Positions 53,999-64,000 of a stretch of 64,000 nt of DNA are shown piece by piece. The number at the start of each line of letters is the position of its first letter. The stretch's first letter is position 1. Where the stretch lies: positions 81,292,059-81,356,058 of the forward strand of contig JAKSZU010000016.1 in NCBI GenBank assembly GCA_026018925.1, read 5' to 3'. A program made the position numbers and the translations under genes. A model generated the notes under the pieces. That model was not told where the DNA came from and ran no database searches. It saw only the letters and a list, made by a program, of their open reading frames with translations. The stretch comes from Tupaia tana (Eukaryota; Chordata; Mammalia; Scandentia; Tupaiidae).

Positions 53999-54469
53999 AA
54001 AATTTTTAAAACATACACTTCATAATCCATACAATTCACTCATTCAAAGTGAACGATTCAGTGGCTTTTACCTTATTTGCAGAGTGGTACACTCATCACC
54101 ACAGTCCACTCAGAGCATGTCCATCACCCCAAGAACAAAACCTGATATCCATCATCACCCCTCGCCCCTTCCCCAGCCCCGGCAGCTACTCATCTTCCTT
54201 CTTTCTCTGTGGATTTGCCTGTTCCGGGCTTCTCATACCAGTGGAATAACATAGTATTCGTCTTTTTCACTCAAGACAATGTCTTCAAAGTTCATCTATG
54301 TAATAACATGTCAATGTTCAGTGCTTTTTTACTGCTGGATAATATTCCATTATATCATATTTATCCATTCTGATTATCTGTTCATTAGTTGATTGGATTT
54401 GGGGGCATTTGGGTTGTTTCTACCTTTTTTAAGTTTATATATTTATTTCCTAAAAAAGAAAATAAAGGG

Positions 54470-54608
54470 GGAACCAGCAGTTGGTGTAATGGCCATGTCC
54501 GCTGAACTCCCATGTAGTTGACCACAGTTCGAGTCCCAGATCCGGTGGCTTGCTTTCTGGATAATATATTCACCCTATAGCAAAAACCTCTCCAAGGAAA
54601 AGAGAGAC
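54470..54608 (+). mobile_element. SINE type A with large internal deletion
   Basis: GGGAACCAGCAGTTGGTGTAA head and CCCTATAGCAAAAACCTCTCC tail are joined after GGTGGCTTGCTTTCTGG. TSD AGAAAATAA(A)GGG at 54457-54469 and 54609-54620. Confidence 0.85.
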
Positions 54609-54647
54609 AGAAAATAAGGGAATGAGAGAGAAAGCAACTAAAGCAAC

Positions 54648-54780
54648 TTTTTTTTTTTACTATAGGGTATGTACGCTCACCAGACAGAAAGAGACAGAGA
54701 AACAGAAAGCAAGAAATCACCCCCCAGGGGAGATGGCCACACTGCAATCCCTTCTCCTCCATTCTCCTCTCAGGATCTTG

Positions 54781-54821
<41 letters not shown>

Positions 54822-54918
54822 CCAGTGTGAGTTTTAAATCACCGAGTCTGGGACTCGAACTGTGGTCAACTACGTGGGAGTCCAGTGACATAGCCATTAC
54901 GCTAACTGCTGGTCCCTG
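54648..54918 (-). mobile_element. SINE type A with (CA)n in its body
   Basis: TSD AAAGCAAC at 54640-54647 and 54919-54926. The GTGCGTGC part of the body has become a (CA)n run at 54784-54819. Confidence 0.9.
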
Positions 54919-54990
54919 AAAGCAACTCGTACTAGGGTCTTCACACCACAACCCTCCCACAAGCTCTGCAGCTAACCTGGCACATTGAGG

Positions 54991-55092
54991 CAGACCCGAG
55001 ATGTGAACCCAGAGCCTTCCCACATGGTGTCCGGCAGCACCCAGACCCGAGATGTGAACCCAGAGCCTTCCCACATGGTCTCCAGCAGCACC
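54991..55092 (+). repeat. 51-bp tandem duplication
   Basis: CAGACCCGAGATGTGAACCC begins units at 54991 and 55042 with about three mismatches between them. Confidence 0.9.
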
Positions 55093-55486
55093 CAGCAGCC
55101 CATCCTGCCTGCACCATCATGACCGGGCCTGTCTCCACTTTTTGGTGATTGTTATCAATGCTTTTATGAACTGTGTACAAGTTTTCACGTGGATATGCTT
55201 TCATTTCTCGTGGGAATATACCTAGGAGTGGGACTGCTGGGTCCTGTGTAATTCCAGGTCTACCCTTGGAGGAGCAGCAGGCTGCTTCTTGACGGCAGTG
55301 TGACCGAGTTTCCTCTCCCCATCCAGATATTCTCTTCACATCCTTTCTTTTCCTTTCAGAGCTGTTGACAGTGATCTGAGCAACTCTAGACTTGATGCTC
55401 ATTCCCCTACACCATCACTGTCCCACATCAATGATGCCACGTGCTTGTACGCTTTGTTGTAGCAACACTTTAAAAAGTAAACAAAA

Positions 55487-55744
55487 GGGAACCAGCAGTT
55501 AGCGTTATGGCTATGTCGCTGGACTCCCACGTAGTCGACTGCGGTTCGCGTCCTGGACCCCGTGGCTTAAAACTCACACCGGGCATGTGTGCGTGTGTGC
55601 CCAAGATCCCGAGAGGAGAATGGAGGAGAAGGGATTACGGCGTGACCGTCCCCCCTGGGGGGTGATTTCTCGCTTTCTGTCTCTATGTCTTTTTGTCTGT
55701 CTAGCGAGCGCACATGCCCTATAGCGAAAACCTCTCCAAAAAAA
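55487..55744 (+). mobile_element. SINE type A, young
   Basis: B box GGTTCGCGTCC. TSD AAAAAGTAAACAAAA at 55472-55486 and 55745-55759. Confidence 0.95.
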
Positions 55745-55759
55745 AAAAAGTAAACAAAA

Positions 55760-56014
55760 CAGGTGAAAGTAATTTTAACCAAATATATCCAAATGCCATT
55801 TCAATGTATATTAAGACTCTTTAAAATAGTAGCTAAATACATCACACTGTTTATTAATCCTTCAAATGCAGTGTGTATCTGACAGTCCCAGCACATGGCT
55901 GTTAGACATACCCTGCAAGTCCCCGACCGCCACGCGTGGTGAGCAGCCGCCTTCCCACACGGTGTGGGTCTGAACCAGCCCTCCTCCAAGGGCAGGACCA
56001 CGCCTGCTTTTTTG
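55760..56014. other. unique DNA
   Basis: Nothing recognised. Confidence 0.35.
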
Positions 56015-56095
56015 ACGGCATTCTCAGCTCTAGCACAGTGCCTGGGACATAACAGGCATCGTGGCTATTTGCAGAATACTGAGTAAGTGAATCCA
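56015..56095 (+). mobile_element. L2 3'-end relic
   Basis: GCACAGTGCCTGGGACATAA followed by CAGGCATCGTGGCTATTTGC matches the terminal L2 block. Confidence 0.65.
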
Positions 56096-56400
56096 CCCAA
56101 CTTGCACTGCAGTAAAATCACTTCTAAGATGCAACATCCACACATATCCATGTGGTCTTTTTTTTTTTTTTTTCCAGCAACTTGAATTTGTTAAGGGAAG
56201 AGGTGAGCTGCTGGGCATAATACCATGGGTTGCAAGGACCCTCCACTCTTTGAACAAACAGTATCTTTGCTGAAGCCAGACTGATCCAACACTATGAGTT
56301 TTTTCTTAGTGTGATTGTTCTATTTTATAATTCACCCAAAATGATCCACTTTGGAAGGGGGAAGTACCTGTCTGTGGAAGCCTACTAGTCTTTGGTTTTT
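56096..56400. other. unassigned DNA with a T run
   Basis: A T run at 56157-56174 may be a reversed A tail of an unrecognised insertion. Otherwise single copy. Confidence 0.35.
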
Positions 56401-56649
56401 CCTTGAGAGACATTTTTGCTATAGGACATGTGCACTTGCCAGAGAGATACAGAAAGAGAGAAATTACCCCCATCTGGGGGGGGGGGGGTTGGCCATCTGC
56501 AATCCCTTGTCCTCCGTTCTCCTCTCAGAATTTTGGGCACACACACACATGTGTCCAGTGTGAGTTTTAAGTCACTGGGTCCAGGACTCGAACCACAGTC
56601 GACCACGTGGATATTCAGCAATGTAACCATTATGCCATTTGCTGGTCCT
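56401..56649 (-). mobile_element. SINE type A
   Basis: Reverse copy with an 11-nt G run (56478-56488) in the palindromic CCCCCC/GGGGGG part of the body. Head end TATGCCATTTGCTGGTCC. Confidence 0.85.
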
Positions 56650-57170
56650 ACCTATTGGCCTATTGAATTTCCTCCTTTTCTTCAGAATGTTGACTAATAT
56701 CATTATAAAGGGAAATAGATCTAACAAGTGGGTTTTCCAGCCCCCATACATGCATACACAGGTACACATGCAAGTATGAATGCTCATGGGGCCAATAAAT
56801 CCAGCAACTTCCAAACAGCCAGTCATCTTTGCATTAAAAAATAACCATCAGCACGTAAAAGATGTACATAGTTAACCATTCTGACTCCCTGCAAAATTCA
56901 AATCTACAGCTGACTTGCTTCCTGGACTCTTGAAGCCAGCTTTGCCAAAATTACCCAGGAATGGAGTTGAGCACTCACTGCCTTTTGGAGACTCAGGATG
57001 AGGCATGTCAGCCATGGTCAATGTGGAGTTGGAAGACATAATTCCACACGGATCTGCAGGACAGCAATGCCCTGCCATGACCCCTTCCCTGTCATTCAGG
57101 TCCCTGCAGTCCAGCAGAAGCACTCAGGCACAGATGCATTAGACAAGTGGTTGTTGAATGTCATTGGTGG
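56650..57170. other. unique DNA
   Basis: Nothing recognised. Confidence 0.4.
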
Positions 57171-57174
57171 TTAG

Positions 57175-57510
57175 AGGCCTGTGCTCAATTAAGGTTCATC
57201 AATGAGCCCAATGCTTCATCTCTCCTCTATCCTAACCTTTCACCATACGTCCCCACCATTCCTCCAGCACTTGACATTGGGTTTAGTCCCGTTTTGCTTT
57301 TGCTAATGGAATTTAGTCTATCTGACACTAAGCTTGAAAAATCTGTGCTCAATTGTGCTTGCTCACTTTCGCCATCACCATGAGAACACACCTAGGCAGG
57401 CTGCTGCTCCTGGGCAAAGGTAAAAGACCCTCTATAGGGTCTGGCAGACCACTGAAATGGAGGTAGCTTGTTACACAGCATTTTGTTACACAGTAGCTAA
57501 CTGATACAAA
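57175..57510 (+). mobile_element. MaLR-type LTR relic
   Basis: GCCATCACCATGAGAACACA followed by CCTAGGCAGG and the end TTGTTACACAGTAGCTAACT match the relic at 11340-11792 and the MLT1 LTR end. Left edge uncertain. Confidence 0.6.
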
Positions 57511-57769
57511 GGTCTCTGTCCTTTATCTCTGTAGGCTTCAACCAATTTTGAACAGACAGATGGGGATCTTCCAATGCCTTTACTCATATGAAGCAGCTGG
57601 AGAGCTGGTTTGGCCCTGGCACTGTCAGTCACCTCCCCAGAAACCCATCCTCTCTTCTTTCTTGCTGACAGAACTCCTATTTTATTCAGCAATTGGACTA
57701 CCTTGTTTTTTAGGAAAAGTTGGTCCAGCCCCAGGGAATGAATTATGATTGGTCTAAGTGGAATGGGCA

Positions 57770-57985
57770 AACTAAAAACCAAGGGCCAAATCTGCCATCT
57801 GTTTCTGTAGTTTTATTGGAACAAACCCATTCATTTACGCATCGTCTATGGCTGCTTTCACACTATAACGACACAGCTGAGTGGATGCAATAGAGGTTGT
57901 CTGGATCAAAAAGCCTGAAAGATTACCATCAGGCCCTTTCCAGAAAAAGGTAGCCATTCGCTATCCTGGGGTTTAGATTCTCAGC
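57770..57985 (+). mobile_element. old MER-type interspersed repeat, family unassigned
   Basis: GTAGTTTTATTGGAACAAAC, CATTTACGCATCGTCTATGG, CTGCTTTCACACTATAACGA and GGCCCTTTCCAGAAAAAGGT follow a common mammalian medium-reiterated repeat in order. Confidence 0.7.
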
Positions 57986-59469
57986 TAATCACGTCAAACC
58001 TCCCTCTGCCAGTGACTGGTGTCTGTGGTTCTGCTCTGTTCTGTTTAGAAGGAGTCTGCCTCCTTCTCCAGGGCTGATGCGGGTGAGTGGTAGGATGCCG
58101 CCAGGGCTTTCTGGGAAACACTTTGATAAGGAAATGTGCGGGGCTGACCTGTGACCCTTCTGGGCAGCCTTTGGCTGTTATCACAGGAGGGCCTGACATC
58201 TGGGTCATGGCACATCCGTGACCAAGAGAGGAAGGCAAGAACATCTCAGAAAAACCAAATTAAAAAACCCACCACCTCGAGTTGGTCTTTCGGCAGTCTT
58301 GGGCAGGTCCTCTCTGGTCCGAGTAAGTGGGACAGTAAACCCCCATTGCTTCATCATGTGGTTTGTCACTTACTGCGTGATCGAAGTTGGAATGAGGCAC
58401 CCCCTCCCAGACCCTGACGTGGCCATTCAGTCACAGGCAGAAAGTAGAAGCAGAGAGCTGGAGACCGGCTAGATCTGCCAGAGGAAGGTCTTGCCTGAAC
58501 CACCCCAGAAACCTGGAGCCTATGCAGGGGCTGAAGGTAGGCCTGGGCGGAATTGCCCGTCCACTAACACGCGAACTACCCCGTGGTCAGTATCTCTCCA
58601 GTCTCGCTAGTAAGGTCGATTTCTTACCCTCACCAGTGAGGAGCAGGAAAGGGTGGAGAGATACAGGAGCTCCAATTCGCCCCCAGAGGACAAAGTGAGG
58701 CCAGAACTGCCTCCCTCTACGGGCCAAGAGGGGAGAATGGGGAGAGCACGGGCAGGAGAGATGCAGCCCCAGTGTGTTCCTTAGGGGGCCTTAGTCTGCG
58801 GAGCCAGGAGAAGCTGCATCTCTAGACGCAGGTTTAGGAATGGAAATGTGGAGTCACGTCTGCTCACATTCCCCTTCCCTCCAAACCAGAGGGAATGAAT
58901 TTCGCTCCTCCGTACCCAGGTGTAAGAAATGCCACATTCCTATTTCTGTAACTCCAGTTAAATCCGCTCTGAGTCCTCGAATACCTAGCAGGTGGAGAAC
59001 TCGATCCTGTCACCATCGGGACTCCTCTCCCCGAGCCACAGGCTTACGTAAGAATTCTGGGTTGACCTGCTGGTGGGAAGCCAGGCAGGAACAGGGTCGC
59101 TGGAGGCTGCCATCACTAGAGCTGCCCCTGATCTGTCAAGCCTGTTGGGTGGTCCACTGCAGGAAGACCCTCACAGGGTCAGTGCACCACCACGGGGCAC
59201 AGCCACAGGGACCTGCACCCCACATGTGATGCCCAAACGCCCTCTCCCAATCTCAGCTTCCTCTAGATTCAGCCACCCCAGCTGCTCACCTCTAAACACA
59301 GATGCCTGCCTCTCCATTGTTCCAAACCTTGGAGTTGACCCAGCCGAGTTCTCCGCCATGGTCCTCAGACACCACAGCACTTCATGTTCCTGATGCAAGG
59401 AACTTGACATCAGTGGAAGCCACGTTGTCCTCTCTTTGGGGTGCGATAAGAGCAGAAACTAGAGTCTCT
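57986..59469. other. unique DNA
   Basis: The longest repeat-poor interval in the right half. Open frames of 80-130 codons on both strands show no domain motif. Confidence 0.45.
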
Positions 59470-59560
59470 TGATCAAGTGCTGTGTTTACCTTGTTCACTT
59501 TTATACCCCCAGTGCCTAGTACACAGTAGGCACTTCTAAGGTTGGCACATAGGGGTGCTA
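59470..59560 (+). mobile_element. L2 3'-end relic
   Basis: TTTATACCCCCAGTGCCTAG then TACACAGTAGGCACTTC is the L2 terminal block. Confidence 0.7.
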
Positions 59561-60132
59561 TTAGTTTATGCAGAACTGAACTCTTGAGGTTGGAGCCATT
59601 AGCAGAAACCTGCCAAGCAACAAGATGGGATGGAAAACCAATCACCAAAAAAAAACACTCGAGCAATCACGGCTTTGAGCTCTGAACACACAGGGTACCA
59701 GCCCAACTTTGGGCAATTTTAATACAACAGCCATTTGCCTCCAAACAAATTGGCACCGGCTCCAGAAAGCTCCCTCCACCTCTTCAAGGAGCCAGTTCCT
59801 CCTCCTTTATGTGTGCAGTGCTCCTCCCCAGGTTGTAAAAGAGCAATATCCACCCCACTGCCGCCAGCCGAGGGCTGCAGCTGGGTGCCAAGAGCTTGAC
59901 AGTTTCAAGAGGACATTATATAGAAAAAAGCGAGAGAGCACCCACCCCAGCTGTGACAACCACCGCTTTCCGAGGCAGACCCCGTTGCGGACTCGTGTGC
60001 GCGTCGAGCACCTGGCAGTGCACTGGACTGCGGACGTTTAAGACACGTGAAGAAGAGCCCAGGTGCCCTGCAAAATAAAGCAGCACGAACTCAGAGCTCC
60101 CAGAGCAAGCCTCGAGGCAGGAGGTGAGTATG
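59561..60132. other. unique DNA
   Basis: Slightly CpG-richer at 59960-60025 but too short for a CpG island. No exon is identified. Confidence 0.4.
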
Positions 60133-60146
60133 AAAACAGAAGGCTG

Positions 60147-60420
60147 GGAACCAGCAGTTAGCGTAATGGCTATGTCGCTGGACTCCCACGTAGTCGACTG
60201 CGGTTCACGTCCCGGACCCGGTGGCTTAAAACTCACGCCGGGCGCGTGTGCGTGCGTGCCCAAGATCCCGAGAGGAGAATGGAGGAGAAGGGATTGCGGC
60301 GTGACCATCCCCCCTGGGGGGTGATTTCTCGCTTTCTATCTCTCTGTCTCTCTCTGTCTGTCTGGCGAGTGCATGCGCCCTATAGTGAAAAATCTCTCAA
60401 AAAAAAAAAAAAAAAAAAAA
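60147..60420 (+). mobile_element. SINE type A, young
   Basis: Nearly the same sequence as the copy at 44823. A tail of about 24 nt. TSD AAAACAGAAGGCTG at 60133-60146 and 60421-60434. Confidence 0.95.
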
Positions 60421-60434
60421 AAAACAGAAGGCTG

Positions 60435-60799
60435 AAGCCAAGAGCGAGCAGGCAGCAAGCTGCCCAACACCCACAAGGGTGACGTGACCTCTCTGTGTCC
60501 CCAGGTCTCTGACGAAGTCCACCAAACCCATCAGCGTGGGGTGCACATGGTTTATGCTTGCAGGAATCACAGAAGGCCATGACTCAGGTTGGTCCACAGC
60601 TGTGGGCTTCTGTACCAGGAGCTGAGGTGGTCGCAAGGTGCTGAGGCCTCCCGGTGCTCAGCAGAAACCCACTGCAGCCTCAGACATCCATGGAATCTGC
60701 AGGTCTCAGAGCCCGGCTCCGGAGGGGACACTTTGGTGTATCTCCCTGCTCCTGCCAACCGGGCTATGCCCAAGTGACTTCTTTCTCTTACGATTGTTA
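60435..60799. other. unique DNA
   Basis: Nothing recognised. Confidence 0.35.
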
Positions 60800-61167
60800 T
60801 TTCTCAGTGACAAATCACGATTGCATACATTTCTGGGGTACATTGCAGTGCTTTGATATATGTACACAAGGTGGAATATTAAATCAAGCTAATTAACGTA
60901 GCCATCACCTCGTTTTACCCATTGTTTTTGTGGTGAGACATTAAGACTTTTACTTTCTGAGTTATTTTGGAATACACAGCACATAATTATTTACTGTAGT
61001 GACCTTGCTGTGCAACAGACCTCGAAACTCAGACCCGGGAATCCCACTTCTAGATGTATGCCCAAAGGAACGGACATCAACACGCTGAAGGGGGTCTGCA
61101 CATTCTTCGCAACAGCCAAGATGTGGAATCGACCTAGTGTCCCTCAAGAGATGATTGGTAAGGAAAA

Positions 61168-61204
<37 letters not shown>

Positions 61205-61500
61205 CACGCATACACGCACATACACACACGCACACATGCACGCACACAATGGAATAATGTTCAGCCCTTTAAAAGAAGGAAATTCTGTCCTTTGCAACAA
61301 CGTGGATGAACATGGAGGATACTGTGTAAAGTCAAGTACACCAGACACAGAAAAGCACAAAACACATGATTTCACTTACCCGTGGAATCTGAAAAAGTTG
61401 AACTCACAGAGTTAGAGACTAGGAGGGCGGTTCCCAGGGGCTGGGGGATGCGGAGTGGTGGGTAAGGCTGTAAGTCACAGACGGACAGGAGGAACACCTT
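60800..61500 (-). mobile_element. L1 insertion with inverted 5' part
   Basis: 60800-61023 is reverse L1 3' UTR (TTGATATATGTACACAAGGT, ATCAAGCTAATTAACGTAGC, TAGTGACCTTGCTGTGCAAC). At about 61024 the strand flips to forward L1: ORF2 end (CAACAGCCAAGATGTGG, ACGTGGATGAACATGGAGGA) and early 3' UTR (GGCGGTTCCCAGGGGCTGGG), ending GACAGGAGGAAC, which is where the reverse part starts in L1 order. Confidence 0.85.
61168..61250. repeat. (TG)n-(CA)n compound microsatellite
   Basis: About 16 TG units followed by CA/CG-rich sequence. The two halves are complementary and could pair as a hairpin. It lies inside the inverted L1 segment where the L1 has TATATATACACAATGGAAT. Confidence 0.9.
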
Positions 61501-61689
61501 TTGAACAAGTTACTGAAACGCCTCTAAGTCCTCAGCAGCTCTTCAGCTCTGAAGCAGTCACGTTTTCTACCTTCCAGGGGTAGCACTGAGAGAGAAAGAT
61601 GGCGGGGACAGCCCTGCAGCACACACCTGACCCGTCGTCACCCCGACCTCTAGACCTCAGAGAATAGACAGGCCCACAGCCAGTGTGAA

Positions 61690-62000
61690 AGTGGCTATGA
61701 ACAGTGGGTTCCAAACCAGAATCAAAAGACAGAAAACAACGAGTGTTGGCAAGGGTGTGGAGAAACTGGAACCCTCTTACACTTATGCTAAGAATGTAAA
61801 ATGGTGCCGCTGCTGTGGGGACCAGTTGGGCAACCTCCAAGTGGTAACACACAGGGCTAGCATGACCCTCAGTAACCACACTCCTCAGTGCACAACCCAC
61901 CTGGGCTCTTCTAGCCTGCAGGAAACGACCTACAGGCACTCATCCTGTGTAACTGGCAGAGCCCCTTACATGTGCACACACGTGCACAACACACTCCTCC
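61690..62000 (+). mobile_element. L1 ORF2-end relic
   Basis: AGTGTTGGCAAGGGTGTGGA, GAAACTGGAACCCTCTTACA and GTGGGGACCAGTTGGGCAAC are late ORF2 of a different L1 copy, same strand. Confidence 0.65.
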
Positions 62001-62918
62001 CCTTCCTCTGATACCTGGAACACTCACCTTGACAACCTCCGTGTTCATCTGAGCTGAAATTAAGGTGATCAGCTTTCATGCCCATTGCTCCTCTCATGAC
62101 CCGGTTTTCTAAATTCCTGATGGAACTGTACCATGCAAGCAGTAGAGGCCAGTGTGATCGCTTTTACAAACTGAGCATGCTCATGCAACTAACAATGAGC
62201 TGAGTTTAAGAATCAGAGCGTCTCAGAATATCCCCAGGCCTCTTGCCAGTCTCTGCTTACCCCTGACGGCCACAGCCCCAGCTTGTTTGACCTCATATTG
62301 TCCTTTACCAAAGCAGCGATTATCAAATAGGGACAATGTCCCCACCTTTCCCCGGGGCATTTGTCAGTGTCAGGAGAATTCCGGTTGCCACAACTTGGGG
62401 ACAGGAGGGGTTACTGGTATCAAGCATGGAAAGGCCCAGAAGGCTGCTCTCAATATCCTGCCATGCATAGGGCAGCCCCCACCAACAAAGACCATCCCAC
62501 CGAAACATTGGGCATCGCAGCCAAGAGACCCTGATGGTGTACAGGGAATCACATGGCGTCGACTGTTTTGTGCTCCTGTCCACTTGGAGCTCTTTCATTC
62601 TGGTCATTTCATAGAAAACAGAACTGTCACTTGGAGTCAGGTAGAATCCAAAGCAAAGAAAATCCAGAGTTTCCCATAAGCTTGGTGCCTACAGAGCTAG
62701 GATTTTATTTCAATTCTTTGCCTCATTTTCAAGTGATTTTTCTTACAATTGCACTTGCTGGGCTCAAGACCCCAAGATCCCTGCAAAGCTGAGGTTCGCA
62801 TGGGAATTTTGCACACGCCTTCACAGTACACATTGTTATTTACATGCAAACATCCACCCACAGATGCACACACCTGGAAATGCACACACAACCAAAGACA
62901 CAGAGTAGACCTCGCCAT
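62001..62918. other. unique DNA
   Basis: Nothing recognised, apart from CA-rich runs near 62860-62890. Confidence 0.4.
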
Positions 62919-62934
62919 AAAAGCACAGCCAGAG

Positions 62935-63194
62935 GGACCAGCAGTTAGTGTAATGGCTATGTCGCTGGACTCCCATGTAGTCAACCGTGGTTCGCATCCT
63001 GGACCCGGTGGCTTAAAACTCACGCCGGGCGCGTGTGCGTGCATGCCCAAGGTCCTGAGAGGAGAATGGAGGAGAAGGGATTGCGGCGTGGCCATCCCCC
63101 CCGGGGGGTGATTTCTCGCTTTCTGTCTCTCTGTCTCTCTCTGTCTGTCTGGCGAGCGCACGTGCCCTATAGCATAAACCTCTCAAAAAAAAAA

Positions 63195-63225
<31 letters not shown>

Positions 63226-63234
63226 AAAGAAAAG
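62935..63234 (+). mobile_element. SINE type A with (GA)n tail
   Basis: GGGACCAGCAGTTAGTGTAA head. The A tail runs into (GA)n at 63203-63226. TSD AAAAGCACAGCCAGAG (16 bp, exact) at 62919-62934 and 63235-63250. Confidence 0.95.
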
Positions 63235-63250
63235 AAAAGCACAGCCAGAG

Positions 63251-64000
63251 AAGCAGAAACACACCCTCCATTCCAGGAGACATCTATTTGTCTAACTCAG
63301 CCTCCAGTGGTCAAGCTGTTGCTAAGCCCAGCTCTCCAAGTCTTCCGCCTCTAGGAAAGAGAGATGGATTTTTTCTTTACTCGAGAATATAGATTTAAAA
63401 AACAAACACTTCTGCATCTCAAAGCAGGCTCTACCTCCTGAGCTACACATATTGATCAGTATTTTATTGTCAATTTTCTTTTAGTTGAACTGGAGAAAAA
63501 TATAATCTAATTAAGTCCTTTCTGACAGTTGGGAATCAGTCACACTAAATCCAATTCTGTGTGTTTGCGTGATTAAGGTGTTTAATTTTGGGGGCAACGA
63601 AGCAAAATCATTGGCCGTGTTTTAATGTAATTAGTATGGAATCTATCTAAAGGGTTGAGCTACCACAGTGGCAGGGAGCTCATTCTAAAGTAAGAAGGTC
63701 CTTCTACCCCTAGGACTATGTCACGCTGGTTGTGGCTGCACCTTTTAAACAGAGCACTTGAGCAACGTTTCTTCTAGAGTTCACAGAATGTGGGGTAGAA
63801 AAGACTAAAATACTCCACCTCTTGGCTGAATTTCCATGACGAGGTATGAGAAGCTGACAGACTAATCTTGCCTCTGTAGATGTCCCACACTGTAGTTCTC
63901 TGAGCTAGTAATTCCAGAGTTTTCCTTCATAAACCAATAAAAAGGTATGCTTTTTCCTAATTTGGGAATCGATATAAAGTTGTCATCCTTTTTTATCGGG
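63251..64000. other. unique AT-rich DNA, candidate conserved non-coding segment
   Basis: 63440-63700 lacks repeats and carries clustered homeodomain-like ATTA/TAAT motifs (TATAATCTAATTAAGTCC, GTGATTAAGGTGTTTAATT, TTTAATGTAATTAGTATGG). No open frame explains it. Confidence 0.4.

Larger units (their letters stand above)
54005..55330 (-). mobile_element. L1 ORF2-end/3' UTR relic, minus strand, SINE-split
   Basis: GTGAACGATTCAGTGGCTTT, GATTTGCCTGTTCCGGGC, GGATAATATTCCATTATATC and ATTTGGGTTGTTTCTACC lie left of the SINE pair. GTACAAGTTTTCACGTGGAT and AATATACCTAGGAGTGGGAC lie right of it. A 51-bp tandem duplication and unrelated DNA occur at 54927-55110. Confidence 0.8.

Noticed and set aside
59940-60060. 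CpG-island promoter
   Set aside because: Only a handful of CpGs over about 80 bp; far too short and flanked by ordinary DNA.

Overview
This is nuclear DNA of a placental mammal. MIR, L2, L1, MaLR-type LTR and MER5A-type relics are present, the standard fossil set of placental genomes. Overlying them are about 49 copies of tRNA-derived SINEs, roughly one per 1.3 kb. The dominant family begins with GGGACCAGCAGTTAGCG or GGGGCCAGCAGGTGGC. It has pol III A-box and B-box motifs and ends in CCCTATAGC(A)AAAACCTC(A)n or in a short AAATTAAAATAAATA tail. I do not recognise it from human, mouse, dog, cow, horse, rabbit or elephant. My best inference is a colugo (Dermoptera), whose genome is described as rich in tRNA-derived CYN SINEs. 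A tree shrew is less likely, because only about three 7SL (Alu-like) relics are visible. This is inference from memory, not a database result.

No protein-coding exon, CpG-island promoter, tRNA or rRNA gene could be supported. All long open frames are explained by repeats or look like chance frames in GC-rich unique DNA. The window reads as intergenic or intronic. Left part (1-15.5 kb): unique DNA with MIR, L2 and L1 relics, three MaLR-type LTR relics across the window starting here, and SINEs. At 15.6-17.2 kb lies a dead Hsmar1-like mariner transposon in which a 23-bp minisatellite has grown over the third catalytic-aspartate motif. At 17-39 kb there is GC-richer unique DNA with several local tandem repeats (21-bp at 28.4 kb, a 45/31-bp higher-order repeat at 30.2 kb). 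At 39.3-48.8 kb an old L1 ORF2 has been broken up by at least nine later insertions, including a 2.86-kb ORF1-only (half-L1-type) retroposon with its own target-site duplication. At 48.8-64 kb are further L1, L2 and SINE insertions, two 5'-inverted L1s and AT-rich unique stretches that may be conserved non-coding DNA.

SINE names used here are mine. Type A is long, with the GGGCGCGTGTGCGTGC and TGGGGGGTGATTTCTCGC body. Type B is short, with a CT-rich stretch followed by GGTCAAATTAAAATAAATA. Type C is older, with an AACTGCTCAAG head and a GACCCTGTGGA body. Type D has a CCCCCAACAGGGTC body and a GAATAAGTAAATAAA tail. Many copies have clear target-site duplications (TSDs), which show L1-type retroposition. 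The SINE, mariner and half-L1 stories meet in one notable observation: the 5' region of the half-L1 element carries about 58 nt of the same sequence as the 3' body of the type A SINE.
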